Assembly: GCF_013184495.1 (NCBI RefSeq)
Contig: NZ_JAAOIY010000001.1
Coordinates: forward strand, 496,001 to 560,000
DNA from: Sporosarcina jiandibaonis
GTDB taxonomy: Bacteria > Bacillota > Bacilli > Bacillales_A > Planococcaceae
DNA: 64,000 nucleotides
Direction of reading: 5' to 3'
Shown here one piece after another: positions 16,961 to 28,384 of the stretch; position 1 is the first letter of the stretch; every line of letters begins with the position of its first letter. Position numbers and translations under genes: made by a program. Below the pieces are notes generated by a model, which did not search any database, was not told where the DNA came from, and saw only the letters and a program-made list of their open reading frames with translations.

Positions 16961-17013
16961 GTATTCCTTACCCCTTTATCGGCAAATATCTTCATAATTT
17001 GTTTAAACTACCA

Positions 17014-17610
17014 CTATTTTTTAATCGCAATTAGTATCCCATCGCCTAGCGGCAGTAGCGATGTATTATAATCGGGATGACTCAATACCCAACGCGTAAA
17101 ACTCTTCAAATTACGAACCATTGTGCGTTTACGTCTGGGTAGTTCTTTATCTTCCCGCAAAACCATACCATGCAAGAACATGTTATCGCAATAAATAACT
17201 CCTCCAGGAGAAACGAAAGGAGTATATTTTTCAAAAAAACGTTTGTATTGACCTTTTGCAGCATCGATAAAAAGGGCATTATAGGGTTCATCTGCAATTA
17301 TTTCATTTTCCAGTAGCAATGCATCGGCTTCAATAATTTGAATTCGATCGGTTAAGCCAGCCGATTTAATATAATCAACAGCTTTTGAATAACGATCTTG
17401 GTCTCGTTCAATCGTCGTTATGAAAGTATCGGGTAATGTTAGGGCCATCCTAATTGCTGAATACCCAATTGCACTGCCGATTTCCAGAATCCGATCCGGT
17501 TTTTGTATTGATAATAACCCTAATAAAGTTTCGATTGCACCGCTATCCATAATCGGTACATGGTGTTTCTCGGCGTACTCTTCCATTTCAATAATAAAAG
17601 AATCCTTCAA
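17014..17610 (-). CDS. yrrM: O-methyltransferase YrrM (tRNA 5-hydroxyuridine methyltransferase type)
   Basis: The class I methyltransferase has ILEIGSAIGYSAIRMAL (motif I), TIERDQDRYSKA (motif II) and YNALFIDAAKGQYKRFF. This family includes TrmR, which methylates 5-hydroxyuridine at tRNA position 34 in B. subtilis. The called start is TTG at 17608-17610 with only a weak AAGGG upstream. Homologues have about 20 more residues before the EEYAEKHHVPIM segment. The frame is indeed open upstream (TTIITYDSYIAGLLKGKDS) to a TGA just after AGGAG, but that stretch has no ATG, GTG or TTG start. The real start is uncertain. It precedes udk and follows mltG. Confidence 0.88.
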   Translation of the reverse strand: MKDSFIIEMEEYAEKHHVPIMDSGAIETLLGLLSIQKPDRILEIGSAIGYSAIRMALTLPDTFITTIERDQDRYSKAVDYIKSAGLTDRIQIIEADALLLENEIIADEPYNALFIDAAKGQYKRFFEKYTPFVSPGGVIYCDNMFLHGMVLREDKELPRRKRTMVRNLKSFTRWVLSHPDYNTSLLPLGDGILIAIKK

Positions 17611-17709
17611 GGAATCTTTCCCTTTGAGAAGACCGGCAATATAAGAATCGTACGTAATGATAGTCGTTCAACTCCTGTTCGGTATTCCTTTCCACGTAAA
17701 AAGCTAAAT

Positions 17710-18846
17710 TTAATCTATATATTTCGCACGATTTGCCAAGTGCTCCTCATAACTTTTCGCAAAATGATTTTCCCCGGTTTTATCTGCTAGGAAATATAAA
17801 TAATCGGTATTTTCAGGGTCGATGACTGCATCTATTGAAGACATCCCTGCATTTGATATCGGGCCTGGCGGTAAACCTCTATATTTATAAGTATTATATG
17901 GATCATCAATTTCAAGATCAGCATAAGAAGTAACGCTTAAATGTTGACCATGCGCATAGGCGACAGTTGGATCCGTTTGAAGCGGCATCACTTCTTGGTT
18001 AGGGTTTTTAGGCTGCATGCGATTATAAAACACACTTGCAATCGTTGCGCGGTCTGACTTTTGAGTCGCCTCTTTTTCAAGAAGCGATGCAAATGTTAAT
18101 AACCAATGAACTGTTTTTTCTTTTTCTTCTAAGTAATTAAGATAAGGAGATACATTCGATACCGTAGCTTGAATCATTTCCTCTACAACAGTTTCGATAT
18201 CCGGTTTTTCCTCATAAAATGGATAGGTTGCTGGAAACAAGTACCCTTCTAACGGGAATTTTATTTTCTCATTTTTAATTTCCTCTGTTACAACGCCCGG
18301 ATACTTTGCTATAAACTTATCAAGTGTATTTTCATCATTAATATATGAATAAAACTCTTTAGCGGGTATACCTGTTCTTTTTTCGATAATAATACCGATT
18401 TCTTTAAGGGTTAATCCTTCTGGCACTGTCATAGTAAAGACAGGTTCACGATATACTTTCCCTGTTTTCAAACTTTGAATTAATTCATCAAGCGTCATTG
18501 CTTTTGTCAAGTCATATGTACCAGCTTGAAACTGTGATTCATTATTGAATTTAGCATAATACTTAAATAATCTAGCGTCTTTTATAATTCCTTTACTTTC
18601 AAGTATGCCCGCAATTGAATTAAGCCCGGATCCAATCGGAATTTCAACATTTATTATCTCCTCAGATTCTGGATCGAGTGGTTGCAATCCGCTCATCACA
18701 TATTGATAAACTGACTTTCCTACGAAAAATCCAATAATAAGTATAAGTAAAACGATTGCAAGAACAATTCTTCTTACCACTTTAACTTCTTTCTTTTTTT
18801 CACGCATTCGTTCGAACATTAACTGCATCTTCGAATCTTTATCCAC
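17710..18846 (-). CDS. mltG: Endolytic murein transglycosylase MltG
   Basis: MltG cuts nascent glycan strands at the membrane and limits their length. The 378-residue product has a basic N-terminus, one membrane helix (about residues 30-52), a LysM-like region and the YceG catalytic domain. The latter shows ASLLEKEA with the catalytic Glu, ASVFYNRM, LQTDPTVAYAHG and YNTYKYRGLPPGPISNAG. The GTG at 18844-18846 is chosen because GAGGTGG lies 7 nt upstream; the upstream ATG has no such signal. It lies between yrzB and yrrM. Confidence 0.94.
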   Translation of the reverse strand: MDKDSKMQLMFERMREKKKEVKVVRRIVLAIVLLILIIGFFVGKSVYQYVMSGLQPLDPESEEIINVEIPIGSGLNSIAGILESKGIIKDARLFKYYAKFNNESQFQAGTYDLTKAMTLDELIQSLKTGKVYREPVFTMTVPEGLTLKEIGIIIEKRTGIPAKEFYSYINDENTLDKFIAKYPGVVTEEIKNEKIKFPLEGYLFPATYPFYEEKPDIETVVEEMIQATVSNVSPYLNYLEEKEKTVHWLLTFASLLEKEATQKSDRATIASVFYNRMQPKNPNQEVMPLQTDPTVAYAHGQHLSVTSYADLEIDDPYNTYKYRGLPPGPISNAGMSSIDAVIDPENTDYLYFLADKTGENHFAKSYEEHLANRAKYID

Positions 18847-18892
18847 GCGGTTTCCACCTCTTTCGTTCAAATGCATATAAAACTTAAAAATA

Positions 18893-18915
18893 CGGAACGG
18901 TTTTTCACCGTCCCG
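18893..18915 (-). terminator. Weak terminator or attenuator between yrzB and mltG
   Basis: CGGGACGG and CCGTTCCG can pair (one G-U) around a 7-nt loop and are followed by TATTTTT on the minus strand. This could separate mltG from the upstream yrzL-yrrK-yrzB genes. Confidence 0.5.
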
Positions 18916-18936
18916 CTCGTTGCCTGAGTATTATAC

Positions 18937-19233
18937 TTACTCGTCTTCCTCTTCTTCGTCTAAAAATGTATTCAGTGTCTCTTCGATCATTTCCCATTCA
19001 GCGTCGTCTTCAATAGGGAGTAATTCTCCATCTTCCTTGCCGTCTTCTGTTGGAGTAAAGGAAGATGCATGGATTTCAATTTCTTCTGAATCGTCTTGAT
19101 CATCATCTCCAAGAATGTGGTAAAGCACGTAAGATTTACCATAATCCTTTGATTCAAATGTCAGGATAACTTCACAAACGTGCTCTTCGCCGTTTTCGTC
19201 AACAATCGTCATTGTGTCTTGTCCGTGTTCCAT
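18937..19233 (-). CDS. yrzB: DUF1292 protein YrzB
   Basis: The 98-residue acidic protein matches the UPF0473/DUF1292 family: [34 protein letters not shown], then [13 protein letters not shown] and [13 protein letters not shown]. Its function is unknown to me. The start is the ATG at 19231-19233, after GAGGTGAT. It is third in yrzL-ruvX-yrzB, a cluster kept across Firmicutes downstream of alaS. Confidence 0.92.
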   Translation of the reverse strand: MEHGQDTMTIVDENGEEHVCEVILTFESKDYGKSYVLYHILGDDDQDDSEEIEIHASSFTPTEDGKEDGELLPIEDDAEWEMIEETLNTFLDEEEEDE

Positions 19234-19243
19234 TCTAATCACC

Positions 19244-19666
19244 TCATTTATTATTATTTAAATCTAAGTAACCCTGTAATATCATTATGGCAGCCGTTTT
19301 GTCTATAACGGATTTCCTTTTTTTCCGGCTGACATCGGCTTCTATTAGCATGCGTTCGGCCGCCATGGTCGTAAGCCGTTCATCCCAAAGCGTAACAGGT
19401 AAACCAAATGTTTTTTCTAGGAGCTGGGCATATCTTTCAGACGCCTCGCCTCTTGGACCGATAGTATTGTTCATGTTTTTCGGAAAACCAACTACGAAAC
19501 TACTTACTTCATATTCGTCAACAAGCTTGCGAATTCGCTTAATGCCGAAATGACCTGCATTCTCGTCAATTTGGATGGTTTCAATTCCTTGGGCGGTCCA
19601 TCCCAGTGCATCACTAATAGCGATGCCAACTGTTTTGGTTCCTACATCCAAACCCATTATTCTCAC
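19244..19666 (-). CDS. ruvX: YqgF/RuvX-type Holliday junction resolvase, pre-16S rRNA nuclease
   Basis: The RNase H-like fold protein (140 residues; YrrK in B. subtilis) has the N-terminal catalytic strand [40 protein letters not shown] and [16 protein letters not shown], with acidic residues at the usual positions. Family members process the 5' end of 16S rRNA and have been proposed to resolve Holliday junctions. It overlaps yrzL by 4 nt (ATGA). Confidence 0.93.
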   Translation of the reverse strand: MRIMGLDVGTKTVGIAISDALGWTAQGIETIQIDENAGHFGIKRIRKLVDEYEVSSFVVGFPKNMNNTIGPRGEASERYAQLLEKTFGLPVTLWDERLTTMAAERMLIEADVSRKKRKSVIDKTAAIMILQGYLDLNNNK

Positions 19667-19935
19667 TCGAGGTTACCCCCATTTTCACGGATATAAAACT
19701 TCACAAGTTCCTCGATAATTTCATCCCGCTCAAGTTTTCGAATCATATTTCTTGCATCTTCATGCCTTGGAATATAAGCTGGATCACCCGAAAGAAGATA
19801 GCCTACTATTTGGTTAATCGGGTTGTAACCTTTTTCATCAAGCGCTTTGTGTACATGAAGCATCACTTGTGTTACTTCTTCTTCCATTGATTCTTCAGGA
19901 AAGTTAAATTTCATCGTTTTATCGTATGAATTCAT
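19663..19935 (-). CDS. yrzL: IreB family regulatory phosphoprotein (YrzL)
   Basis: The 90-residue protein matches UPF0297/Ire[54 protein letters not shown], then [17 protein letters not shown]. In Enterococcus IreB is a substrate of the PASTA kinase IreK and affects cephalosporin resistance; the threonine near the N-terminus is present. The start is the ATG at 19933-19935, 6 nt after GTGGGGTG. It is the first gene behind a TATAAT promoter downstream of alaS. Confidence 0.93.
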   Translation of the reverse strand: MNSYDKTMKFNFPEESMEEEVTQVMLHVHKALDEKGYNPINQIVGYLLSGDPAYIPRHEDARNMIRKLERDEIIEELVKFYIRENGGNLE

Positions 19936-19991
19936 AACTGACACCCCACTTTCAAATTTGCCTAATTAACACAGAATCATACAGAGTTCCA

Positions 19992-20015
19992 TTATACCCA
20001 ATTTGTGGCACAAAC
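19992..20015 (-). promoter_or_regulatory. Probable promoter of yrzL with a palindrome in the spacer
   Basis: A perfect TATAAT (19992-19997 on the minus strand) lies 57 bp before yrzL; the -35 is poor. The spacer holds the inverted repeat TTTGTG-C-CACAAA (20003-20015), which ends exactly at the alaS stop. Confidence 0.45.
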
Positions 20016-22645
20016 TAAACGGATTTCACATAATCATACACCGATTTTAAAGCCTCATCAAGTTTTGAATCGTCTTTTGCTCCTGCCATCGCCAAATCCG
20101 GTCTGCCTCCGCCCTTGCCATCGCATTGCATCGCTACATGATTAACAAGTTTGCCAGCATGATAACTTCCTTTTAAATCGTTGGTAACTCCAGCAACAAG
20201 CATGACCTTTCCATTGACTGCAGTTCCTAAAACAATGACGCCTTTTGAAATTTTTTGTTTCATTTCATCCATCATTTGTCTTAATGCGTTATTATCCTTC
20301 ACTTCAACACGAGATGCAACAACTGTGACGTCGCCGATTTGCTCAGCAGTTTCAAATACATCGGAAAGTTGACTATTCGCGAGCTTTGATGACAATGATT
20401 CATTTTCCGCTTGTAGTCCTTTTAATTCTCCAAGTAAAGATTCGATCTTTTTAACAAGATCTTTTGGATTCGCCTTTACTAGTTCTGCCGCGTGTTCTAG
20501 GACTGCTTCCTCTTCTTTAAATGCTTGATATGCTTTAGGTCCTGTTAAAGCTTCAATTCGACGCGTTCCAGCTCCTATCCCGCTTTCTGATACTAGTTTG
20601 AACAAACCGATAGATCCCGTTGTATCGACATGACAGCCCCCGCAGAGTTCAAGTGAATAATCATCAATTGAAACGACCCGAACAATTTGACCATACTTTT
20701 CTCCAAACAAGGCCATTGCTCCTTGTTTTTTTGCTTCGTCAATCGGCTTTTGTTCAATGTCTACAGGGAGATCTTCCCAAACCTTGTCGTTAACAATTCG
20801 TTCTATTTCTTCAAGTTCCTCTTTTGTTACTTGACCAAAATGAGAAAAATCAAATCTCAATCGATCCGGACCGACATAAGAACCGGCTTGTGCCACATGT
20901 TCACCAAGAACTTCTTTTAATGCTTTGTGCAAGAGATGCGTGGCCGTATGGTTTTTAACAATCGACTTCCTAGCGTCCATGTCAACCTTAGCCACAATGT
21001 TTGCTCCAATTGATAATTCGCCTGAACGAATAATTGCTGTATGGAGGTTTTGTCCATTCGGCGCTTTATGCACATCGGTTACATCAGCGATGAAGGACTC
21101 ATTCGAAATTGTTCCTTTATCTGCAACTTGCCCTCCGCTCTCAGCATAAAACGGAGTTTGATCTAATATGAACTGAACCTCGTCACCCTCTGCAACGTGG
21201 TCCGCATGATTTCCACTTTGCAGAAGCGCTGTGACCTCGGCTTCGGCAATTAATGTATTATACCCGATAAACTCGCTCGGAACGTTTATTTTGCCAAGAA
21301 CTTCAGATTGTACATGCATAGAATCTGTTTCTTGCCTAGCAGCTCGCGCACGATCGCGTTGGTTTTGCATTTCATCAGCAAAGCCTTTTCGGTCTACCCT
21401 AACACCTGCTTCTTCTGCGAATTCTTCTGTTAATTCAATCGGGAATCCGTAAGTATCGTACAATTGAAATGCATCTTTACCGCTGACTATAAACGTTTTA
21501 GAGGACTTTGCTTTTTCAAGTACAGTTGAAAGAATCGCCATTCCATCTGACAAAGTTTCATGAAAACGCACTTCTTCATTTTTAATCACTTTCATAATAA
21601 ATTCTTTCTTTTCGTTCACTTCAGGGTAGTAATCCTTCATGATGTCTCCCGTTACCGGAACTAGATTATACATGAACGGTGCATCAATACCGAGCTTCAT
21701 GGCGAAGCGAATAGCTCTGCGCAATAGTCTTCTTAATACATAGCCGCGTCCCTCATTTGAAGGCAAGGCTCCGTCGCCTATAGAAAACGACACAGTTCGA
21801 ATATGATCTGCGATTACTTTGAATGCCACATCTTTCTCTGCATCAATTCCATATTTTTCTCCCGAAACTTCTTCGACTGCTTTTATGATTGGCATAAACA
21901 AATCCGTATCGTAATTTGTCGGCACGCCTTGAATAATAGAAGCCATTCTTTCAAGACCTAATCCCGTATCAATATTTTTATTTGGCAGTGGTGTGTACGT
22001 GTCATCCGGATTATGATTAAACTCCGAAAAGACGAGATTCCAAATTTCTAGATAGCGCTCATTTTCCCCGCCCGGATATAGTTCTGGATCCGAGAAATCA
22101 TCTCCGTAACTTGCACCGCGGTCATAGAAAATTTCCGAGTTTGGTCCGCTTGGTCCTTCACCAATATCCCAGAAGTTTCCTTCTAGACGAATAATACGTT
22201 CCTCTGGAATTCCGATTTTATCTTTCCAAATGTTAAAGGCTTCTTCATCTTCTGGATGAACTGTTATGGATAAAAGCTCTGGATCAAAACCAATCCATTT
22301 TTTATCGGTTAAAAATTCCCATGCTAAAATAATTGCTTCTTCCTTGAAATAATCACCTATCGAGAAATTTCCTAGCATTTCAAAAAACGTGTGATGGCGC
22401 GCTGTGATTCCCACATTCTCAATATCATTTGTACGAATTGATTTTTGAGCATTAACGATTCTCGGGTTTTCTGGAATGACGCGACCATCGAAATATTTTT
22501 TCAATGTCGCAACGCCACTGTTTATCCATAAAAGGGATGCGTCATCGATAGGAACTAGCGGTGCTGATGGTTCAACGCTATGGCCTTTTTCCTTAAAGAA
22601 CTCTAAAAACATACTTCGAATTTCTGATGAAGTTAATTTTCTCAT
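20015..22645 (-). CDS. alaS: Alanyl-tRNA synthetase
   Basis: AlaRS charges tRNA-Ala. The 876-residue product has the class II catalytic core at the N-terminus ([19 protein letters not shown]-like [35 protein letters not shown]). The editing domain carries [12 protein letters not shown] and [10 protein letters not shown] as zinc ligands, and the C-Ala domain has [13 protein letters not shown]. The ATG at 22643-22645 is chosen because AAGGAGG lies just before it; an upstream in-frame ATG would fall in the terminator stem of the leader. Expression is controlled by a T-box. Confidence 0.97.
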   Translation of the reverse strand: MRKLTSSEIRSMFLEFFKEKGHSVEPSAPLVPIDDASLLWINSGVATLKKYFDGRVIPENPRIVNAQKSIRTNDIENVGITARHHTFFEMLGNFSIGDYFKEEAIILAWEFLTDKKWIGFDPELLSITVHPEDEEAFNIWKDKIGIPEERIIRLEGNFWDIGEGPSGPNSEIFYDRGASYGDDFSDPELYPGGENERYLEIWNLVFSEFNHNPDDTYTPLPNKNIDTGLGLERMASIIQGVPTNYDTDLFMPIIKAVEEVSGEKYGIDAEKDVAFKVIADHIRTVSFSIGDGALPSNEGRGYVLRRLLRRAIRFAMKLGIDAPFMYNLVPVTGDIMKDYYPEVNEKKEFIMKVIKNEEVRFHETLSDGMAILSTVLEKAKSSKTFIVSGKDAFQLYDTYGFPIELTEEFAEEAGVRVDRKGFADEMQNQRDRARAARQETDSMHVQSEVLGKINVPSEFIGYNTLIAEAEVTALLQSGNHADHVAEGDEVQFILDQTPFYAESGGQVADKGTISNESFIADVTDVHKAPNGQNLHTAIIRSGELSIGANIVAKVDMDARKSIVKNHTATHLLHKALKEVLGEHVAQAGSYVGPDRLRFDFSHFGQVTKEELEEIERIVNDKVWEDLPVDIEQKPIDEAKKQGAMALFGEKYGQIVRVVSIDDYSLELCGGCHVDTTGSIGLFKLVSESGIGAGTRRIEALTGPKAYQAFKEEEAVLEHAAELVKANPKDLVKKIESLLGELKGLQAENESLSSKLANSQLSDVFETAEQIGDVTVVASRVEVKDNNALRQMMDEMKQKISKGVIVLGTAVNGKVMLVAGVTNDLKGSYHAGKLVNHVAMQCDGKGGGRPDLAMAGAKDDSKLDEALKSVYDYVKSV

Positions 22646-22673
22646 ATAAATCCTCCTTATTTTTTTCAAGACA

Positions 22674-22915
22674 CAAAAAAACTCCGCCCCTAAACAAGGG
22701 ACGAAGATCTTAGTCTCGCGGTACCACCCTAATTACCGTATACGATTATGTACTCGGTATCTCTGGTTGCCTTAACGCGGCTGACGGCAGGGATAAGCTG
22801 CACTCAGGAGTAGCTTTCAACAAGTCGACTCGGGAACCCTTTCAGCCAAGGGGCTCCTTTCTGGTCAAGCGAACATGCATACTTTCTCCGTCATCGTATT
22901 CACTATAATGATTTT
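22674..22915 (-). promoter_or_regulatory. T-box riboswitch, alanine-specific
   Basis: The minus-strand leader contains the T-box core AGGGTGGTACCGCG (22717-22730). It is followed by a terminator formed by CTTCGTCCC and GGGGCGGAG and by TTTTTTTG (22674-22708). The specifier is most likely GCU at 22812-22814, in the context GAAA-GCT-AC that fits a specifier loop, and it matches the downstream alaS. Uncharged tRNA-Ala would bind both the specifier and the T-box core and favour the antiterminator. Confidence 0.93.
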
Positions 22916-22944
22916 AGTATAGAAAACTTCGAGTTCCGTGTCAA
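22916..22944 (-). promoter_or_regulatory. Consensus SigA promoter of alaS
   Basis: TTGACA (22939-22944), exactly 17 bp, then TATACT (22916-22921). The -35 box overlaps the last codons of recD2. It is among the best promoters in the window. Confidence 0.85.
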
Positions 22945-25397
22945 TCAACACCCTCCAAATTATATGGAGTAATTCCTTTCATCCCGATCATAGGGTCGAT
23001 TGTAAGAAATGTATTCATCGTTAATTTATAATTGAGCACTTTTTTGTTTTCAACACTATCTTCTATATTTTCAACGGGTGATTGACTTGGCTCATGTTTA
23101 TTTTCAGAACTTGTCGGGGCTGCTGTTACGGTTTCTTCCTGTGATTCTGCTTCTCCGCTTAAACGTTCTTTCAATGTGGTTTGCCTCGATAATTCATCTG
23201 TCCGCGCAATTCCCGCTTTAAACTCTTCAGGTTCCCCGCATAATATTAGAAACTTTTGCGCTCGAGTAATCCCGGTATAAAGAAGATTTCGTTTCAACAT
23301 TTTGCGGTGGCTTCTTACGACAGGCATGATAACTATCGGAAACTCGCTTCCTTGCGATTTATGGATTGAGCAGCAATACGATAACGTGATTTGATTTAAA
23401 TCGCTCCGCTCATAGGTGACTTCAATGCCATCGTACGAGACAACGAGTAATTCTTTTTTATCGATGGTTTCATTGGCTTTTATAATTGCAATGACCTCGC
23501 CCATATCGCCATTAAAAACATTGCTTTCCGGTTGGTTGACGAGTTGGAGAACTTTATCGCCTATTCGGTAAACCACATCGCCAAACGTCACTTCTTTGCG
23601 TTCAGGACCCGGAGGATTGACCATTTGCTGAATCATTTTATTAATGCCATCGATTCCTGCAGGTCCTCTATACATGGGCGCAAGGATTTGGATATCTTTA
23701 ATTTCATGACCCTTTGAAATCGCGTTTTTCACGATTTTTTCAACTGCCTCGAGAATTCGGTTCCCGCCGGCTTTAATAAAAGAGCGGTCAGAAGTTTTAC
23801 CGATTATGTCATCATTCCACTCTGAACGCTTTATCATATGAGCCATTTCAATTATCGTGGAACCGGCAGTTTGCCGGTAAATTTCTGTTAGTTCAATTAC
23901 GGGGATTTCACCTGAGTCGAGCATATCTTTTAATACTTGCCCAGGTCCTACCGAAGGCAACTGATCTTGGTCCCCGACAAATAACACTTGAACGTCATTG
24001 GGCAGTGCTTTCATCAACTGATGAGCTAGCCATGTATCAACCATTGACATTTCATCAATAATAACAAGATTGCCTTCAATTTCACGTTCCGTTTCTTCTT
24101 CTTTTTCTTGACCTGTGAACCCCAAGAGTCGATGAATCGTCATTGCGGGAAGCCCAGTCGATTCAGACATCCTTTTAGCAGCTCTCCCCGTAGGTGCCGC
24201 TAAAATTATGGGGAATGGTTCTTTTTTCTTGGCATATTCTTTCGGATCAAGGGACAAACCGTGAAGTTCTGCATATACCTCGACAAAACCTCGAATCACC
24301 GTTGTTTTACCAGTCCCGGGCCCTCCAGTTAAAATCATCGTTGGGGAATGCAGTGCTGTCTCGATTGCGGAGACTTGCGTTTCGGCATAATTCACATCCA
24401 GTCGCTCTTCTACATCACCAATTGCGCTTCGGATTTCAGATACGGGAAATTGGTTTTCCAATTCATTCTCCAGCAGCAAACGAATTTTCGAAGCAAATCC
24501 AATTTCCGAGTAATAAAGCGAGGGAATATATAATCTTTGATTTTCAGCTATTAACTTGCCTTCTTCTATTAACTCGATAATTGATTGTGAAATGCTGCTG
24601 AATGGGATTTCGATTGGTTGGCTCGTTTCAAGCAAATGTTTGACCCCGGGCAGTAGAATTTTCCCTTCTATATAAACATGTCCTTCTGATTGAATAGCTT
24701 CGTTCATCGAATGTAAAATCGCTGCTTTAATTCTTGATGTGTGATCACCGGTGATGCCCAAATTCCGACCTAGTTCATCTGCTCGTTGAAAGCCGACACC
24801 TTCGATTTCCTCTGTTAAACGATATGGATTTTCCCTGAGCAGCTCTATCGCATCTTCCCGGTATGTTTGATAAATACGCATCGCGATTTTCGGGCCGAAT
24901 CCCCACTCATTCAACTGGATAATCGTGCGTTCAAGCCCCATATTTTGTTCGAGTACGGAGATTAACGTTTCTTTTCGCTCATCAGAAAGCCTCGGAATCG
25001 TATCAAGAACCGATGAATCATCCAATATCTTTTTAATCGCATCTTTTCCAAGAGCATCCACAATCGATTCTGCAGTCTTCATTCCTATGCCTGGAAATAA
25101 ATCGCCTGATAAATAATGAATTAACCCTGTTTCCGTTCCCGGCATTTCTTTGGCAAAAGTATGCACATCGAACTGGGCGCCGTAGGTTGGGTGATTAACA
25201 AGTCTGCCTGTGAATTTATAGTCGTCATCGGCGGAAAGCTGTGGAAAGTTCCCTTTAACGATAATTTCCTTTTCTTCATAATCACAATTTGTTTTGCTGA
25301 TTTTCAGTTTTGCAATTGTAAATAGATTGTCTGGATTGTGGAATATCGTTACAAGCGGTCTCCCGAGTATAAAAAGTTCTTCGGTTAATCCTTCCAT
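22941..25397 (-). CDS. recD2: RecD2-type ATP-dependent DNA helicase
   Basis: RecD2 is a 5'-3' superfamily 1B helicase that acts without RecBC and affects replication-fork progress and mutation rate in B. subtilis. The 818-residue product has the N-terminal OB-like region and helix-hairpin-helix motifs (LFPGIGMKTAESIV; LTEEIEGVGFQRADELG). The Walker A is GGPGTGKTTVI (about residue 357), followed by IIDEMSMVD, VGDQDQLPSVGPG and the C-terminal motif YCCSIHKSQGSEF. ATG follows GGAGGCGAGGT. The last 45 residues look extra and poorly conserved. It is 15 bp downstream of yrrB. Confidence 0.95.
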   Translation of the reverse strand: MEGLTEELFILGRPLVTIFHNPDNLFTIAKLKISKTNCDYEEKEIIVKGNFPQLSADDDYKFTGRLVNHPTYGAQFDVHTFAKEMPGTETGLIHYLSGDLFPGIGMKTAESIVDALGKDAIKKILDDSSVLDTIPRLSDERKETLISVLEQNMGLERTIIQLNEWGFGPKIAMRIYQTYREDAIELLRENPYRLTEEIEGVGFQRADELGRNLGITGDHTSRIKAAILHSMNEAIQSEGHVYIEGKILLPGVKHLLETSQPIEIPFSSISQSIIELIEEGKLIAENQRLYIPSLYYSEIGFASKIRLLLENELENQFPVSEIRSAIGDVEERLDVNYAETQVSAIETALHSPTMILTGGPGTGKTTVIRGFVEVYAELHGLSLDPKEYAKKKEPFPIILAAPTGRAAKRMSESTGLPAMTIHRLLGFTGQEKEEETEREIEGNLVIIDEMSMVDTWLAHQLMKALPNDVQVLFVGDQDQLPSVGPGQVLKDMLDSGEIPVIELTEIYRQTAGSTIIEMAHMIKRSEWNDDIIGKTSDRSFIKAGGNRILEAVEKIVKNAISKGHEIKDIQILAPMYRGPAGIDGINKMIQQMVNPPGPERKEVTFGDVVYRIGDKVLQLVNQPESNVFNGDMGEVIAIIKANETIDKKELLVVSYDGIEVTYERSDLNQITLSYCCSIHKSQGSEFPIVIMPVVRSHRKMLKRNLLYTGITRAQKFLILCGEPEEFKAGIARTDELSRQTTLKERLSGEAESQEETVTAAPTSSENKHEPSQSPVENIEDSVENKKVLNYKLTMNTFLTIDPMIGMKGITPYNLEGVD

Positions 25398-25412
25398 CGC
25401 TACCTCGCCTCC

Positions 25413-26072
25413 TTAACGTTCGTCAAGTTGAATCATATCGTAAATATAACGTGCTTGTTCATATTCAGGGTTAATCGTAAACGCTTGTTTAAGATGATGT
25501 AATGCATCGTTTTTTCGATCGGTCGACACCGCATATAAAAAACCTAAATTGTAGTGAGCATCCGCATTCTCTTCATCACGTTCAATGACAAAGTTAAACT
25601 CCTTGGCGGCTTGCGTGAATAACTCCATATTAGCAAGAAGTATTCCGTAAGACAGTCTGGCTTCTAGGTCATTTGGGGCTAATTCAGTTGCCCGTTGCAA
25701 ATAAGGCAACGCAAGTTTAGATTGATTCGAGCGTTCTAAGCTTTTTCCAAGCATAAAATACGCGTCTGCTTCATTAACGCCCTTTTGTATGGCCTTCTCA
25801 TACAATTTGGATGATTCTTCGTATCTTTCATTATTAAAATAAAGATTTGCAAGCCCATAATAGGCAGTTCCAGCATTTTCATCTAGCGTGATCGCTTGTT
25901 GAAAGAAGGGTTCCGCCTTTTCCGGGTCACCTAGTGACGCGAATACATTCCCCATATTAATATAACCGACAGCGTTTTTCGGTTCTTCTTCTATAGCTTT
26001 TACAAATGACTCCACTGCTTTTTCATACTTGCCTTCCTGGAGTGCAGCAATTCCTGTTTCATTGTAATTCAT
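25413..26072 (-). CDS. yrrB: TPR-repeat protein YrrB
   Basis: The 219-residue protein consists of about six tetratricopeptide repeats, e.g. GYINMGNVFASLGDPEKAEPF, AYYGLANLYFNNERYEES and AHYNLGFLYAVSTDRKNDA. TPR arrays bind partner proteins. B. subtilis YrrB is in the same place and was proposed to mediate interactions of MnmA and the cysteine desulfurase; that role is inference. The ATG at 26070-26072 after AAGGTGG is preferred over the upstream one, which would overlap mnmA. Confidence 0.88.
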   Translation of the reverse strand: MNYNETGIAALQEGKYEKAVESFVKAIEEEPKNAVGYINMGNVFASLGDPEKAEPFFQQAITLDENAGTAYYGLANLYFNNERYEESSKLYEKAIQKGVNEADAYFMLGKSLERSNQSKLALPYLQRATELAPNDLEARLSYGILLANMELFTQAAKEFNFVIERDEENADAHYNLGFLYAVSTDRKNDALHHLKQAFTINPEYEQARYIYDMIQLDER

Positions 26073-26085
26073 CGTCGATTCCACC

Positions 26086-27222
<1,137 letters not shown>

Positions 27223-27229
27223 TTAATTT

Positions 27230-28372
27230 TCATTTTACTAATCTTTTAACGATATCAGCTGTTTTCAAAGCAGCTGTCTTTATATGTTCATCATCCAGTC
27301 CGAGTCCAAAACTAAACCTTACAGAATTTCGAAGCTCAGGCGCACCTTCCCCGTACATCGCCGTTAAGACGTGTGATGGGTCAAGCGAGCCAGCTGTGCA
27401 AGCTGAACCGCTTGAAACGCAAACTCCCGCCATATCTAGATTAACAAGGAGCGATTCAATATCAGTCCCAGGGAAACTGATGTTTACGATATGTGGTAAT
27501 CTTTCTGTTTCTATAGCATTAACAGAAAAGGTTATGTCTTGCGCTTGAAGTGTTGTCGTTATTATTTTCTCGAATTCATGATATTTCTTCGTGTTTACTT
27601 CAATTGACTCATGAGCAATTTTCACAGCATCCGAAAAGGCGACAATCGCCGGGACATTTTCAGTGCCCGCGCGTCGTTTTCGTTCTTGCTCTCCACCATA
27701 CAAATGCGGTTTCGTAGTCATCCCGGTCCGTTCATAAAGGAATCCGACCCCTTTTGGACCATTTAACTTATGGGATGAAACAGACAGTAAGTCAACCTGA
27801 AGTTCTTCCACGTCAATAGGCATGATTCCGTAGGCTTGTACAGCATCCGTATGAAAAATGGCTTGGTGTTCTTTTAGAAGTTCACCAATTTCGCGAATGG
27901 GCTGCAATGTTCCGACTTCGTTATTTCCCAACATGATTGTCACCAAAATCGTTTCTTCAGTGAGTGCGTTTCTAACTTGTTCAACATCAATTCGTCCATT
28001 TATATCGACTTCTAAAAATGTAACCTCATACCCGGCTAATTCAAGTTGTTTGCAAGTATTTAATACGGCGTGATGTTCAATATTCGTTGTGATAATATGG
28101 TTCCCTTTGTTTTTCATCGCATTTACTGTTCCGAAAATAGCGATATTATCAGCCTCTGTACCACCTGAAGTGAAAATGATTTCAGATGGTTTAGCATTGA
28201 TTGACTGGGCCATTGTTTTTCTAGCATCGTCCAACCATTTACGCGCTTCCCGGCCGTAACTATGAATGCTCGAAGGATTTCCAAATAATGAGCCTAATAA
28301 TTCGGCATATTTTGTAGTGACAGACGGATGAACCGGCGTTGTCGCCGCATGATCAAGATATATAGTCATCAT
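27230..28372 (-). CDS. Cysteine desulfurase (IscS/NifS family, YrvO type)
   Basis: This PLP enzyme takes sulfur from cysteine and passes it on as persulfide. In the 380-residue product one sees YLDHAATTP, the PLP-lysine region SSHKLNGPKGVGFLYER (Lys near residue 204), and the active-site loop CVSSGSACTAGSLDPSHVL with Cys near residue 325. In B. subtilis the orthologue YrvO is dedicated to MnmA-dependent tRNA thiolation, and the position next to mnmA and cymR supports the same job here. ATG follows AAAGGAG. Confidence 0.94.
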   Translation of the reverse strand: MMTIYLDHAATTPVHPSVTTKYAELLGSLFGNPSSIHSYGREARKWLDDARKTMAQSINAKPSEIIFTSGGTEADNIAIFGTVNAMKNKGNHIITTNIEHHAVLNTCKQLELAGYEVTFLEVDINGRIDVEQVRNALTEETILVTIMLGNNEVGTLQPIREIGELLKEHQAIFHTDAVQAYGIMPIDVEELQVDLLSVSSHKLNGPKGVGFLYERTGMTTKPHLYGGEQERKRRAGTENVPAIVAFSDAVKIAHESIEVNTKKYHEFEKIITTTLQAQDITFSVNAIETERLPHIVNISFPGTDIESLLVNLDMAGVCVSSGSACTAGSLDPSHVLTAMYGEGAPELRNSVRFSFGLGLDDEHIKTAALKTADIVKRLVK

Positions 28373-28384
28373 TGAAAAACTCCT

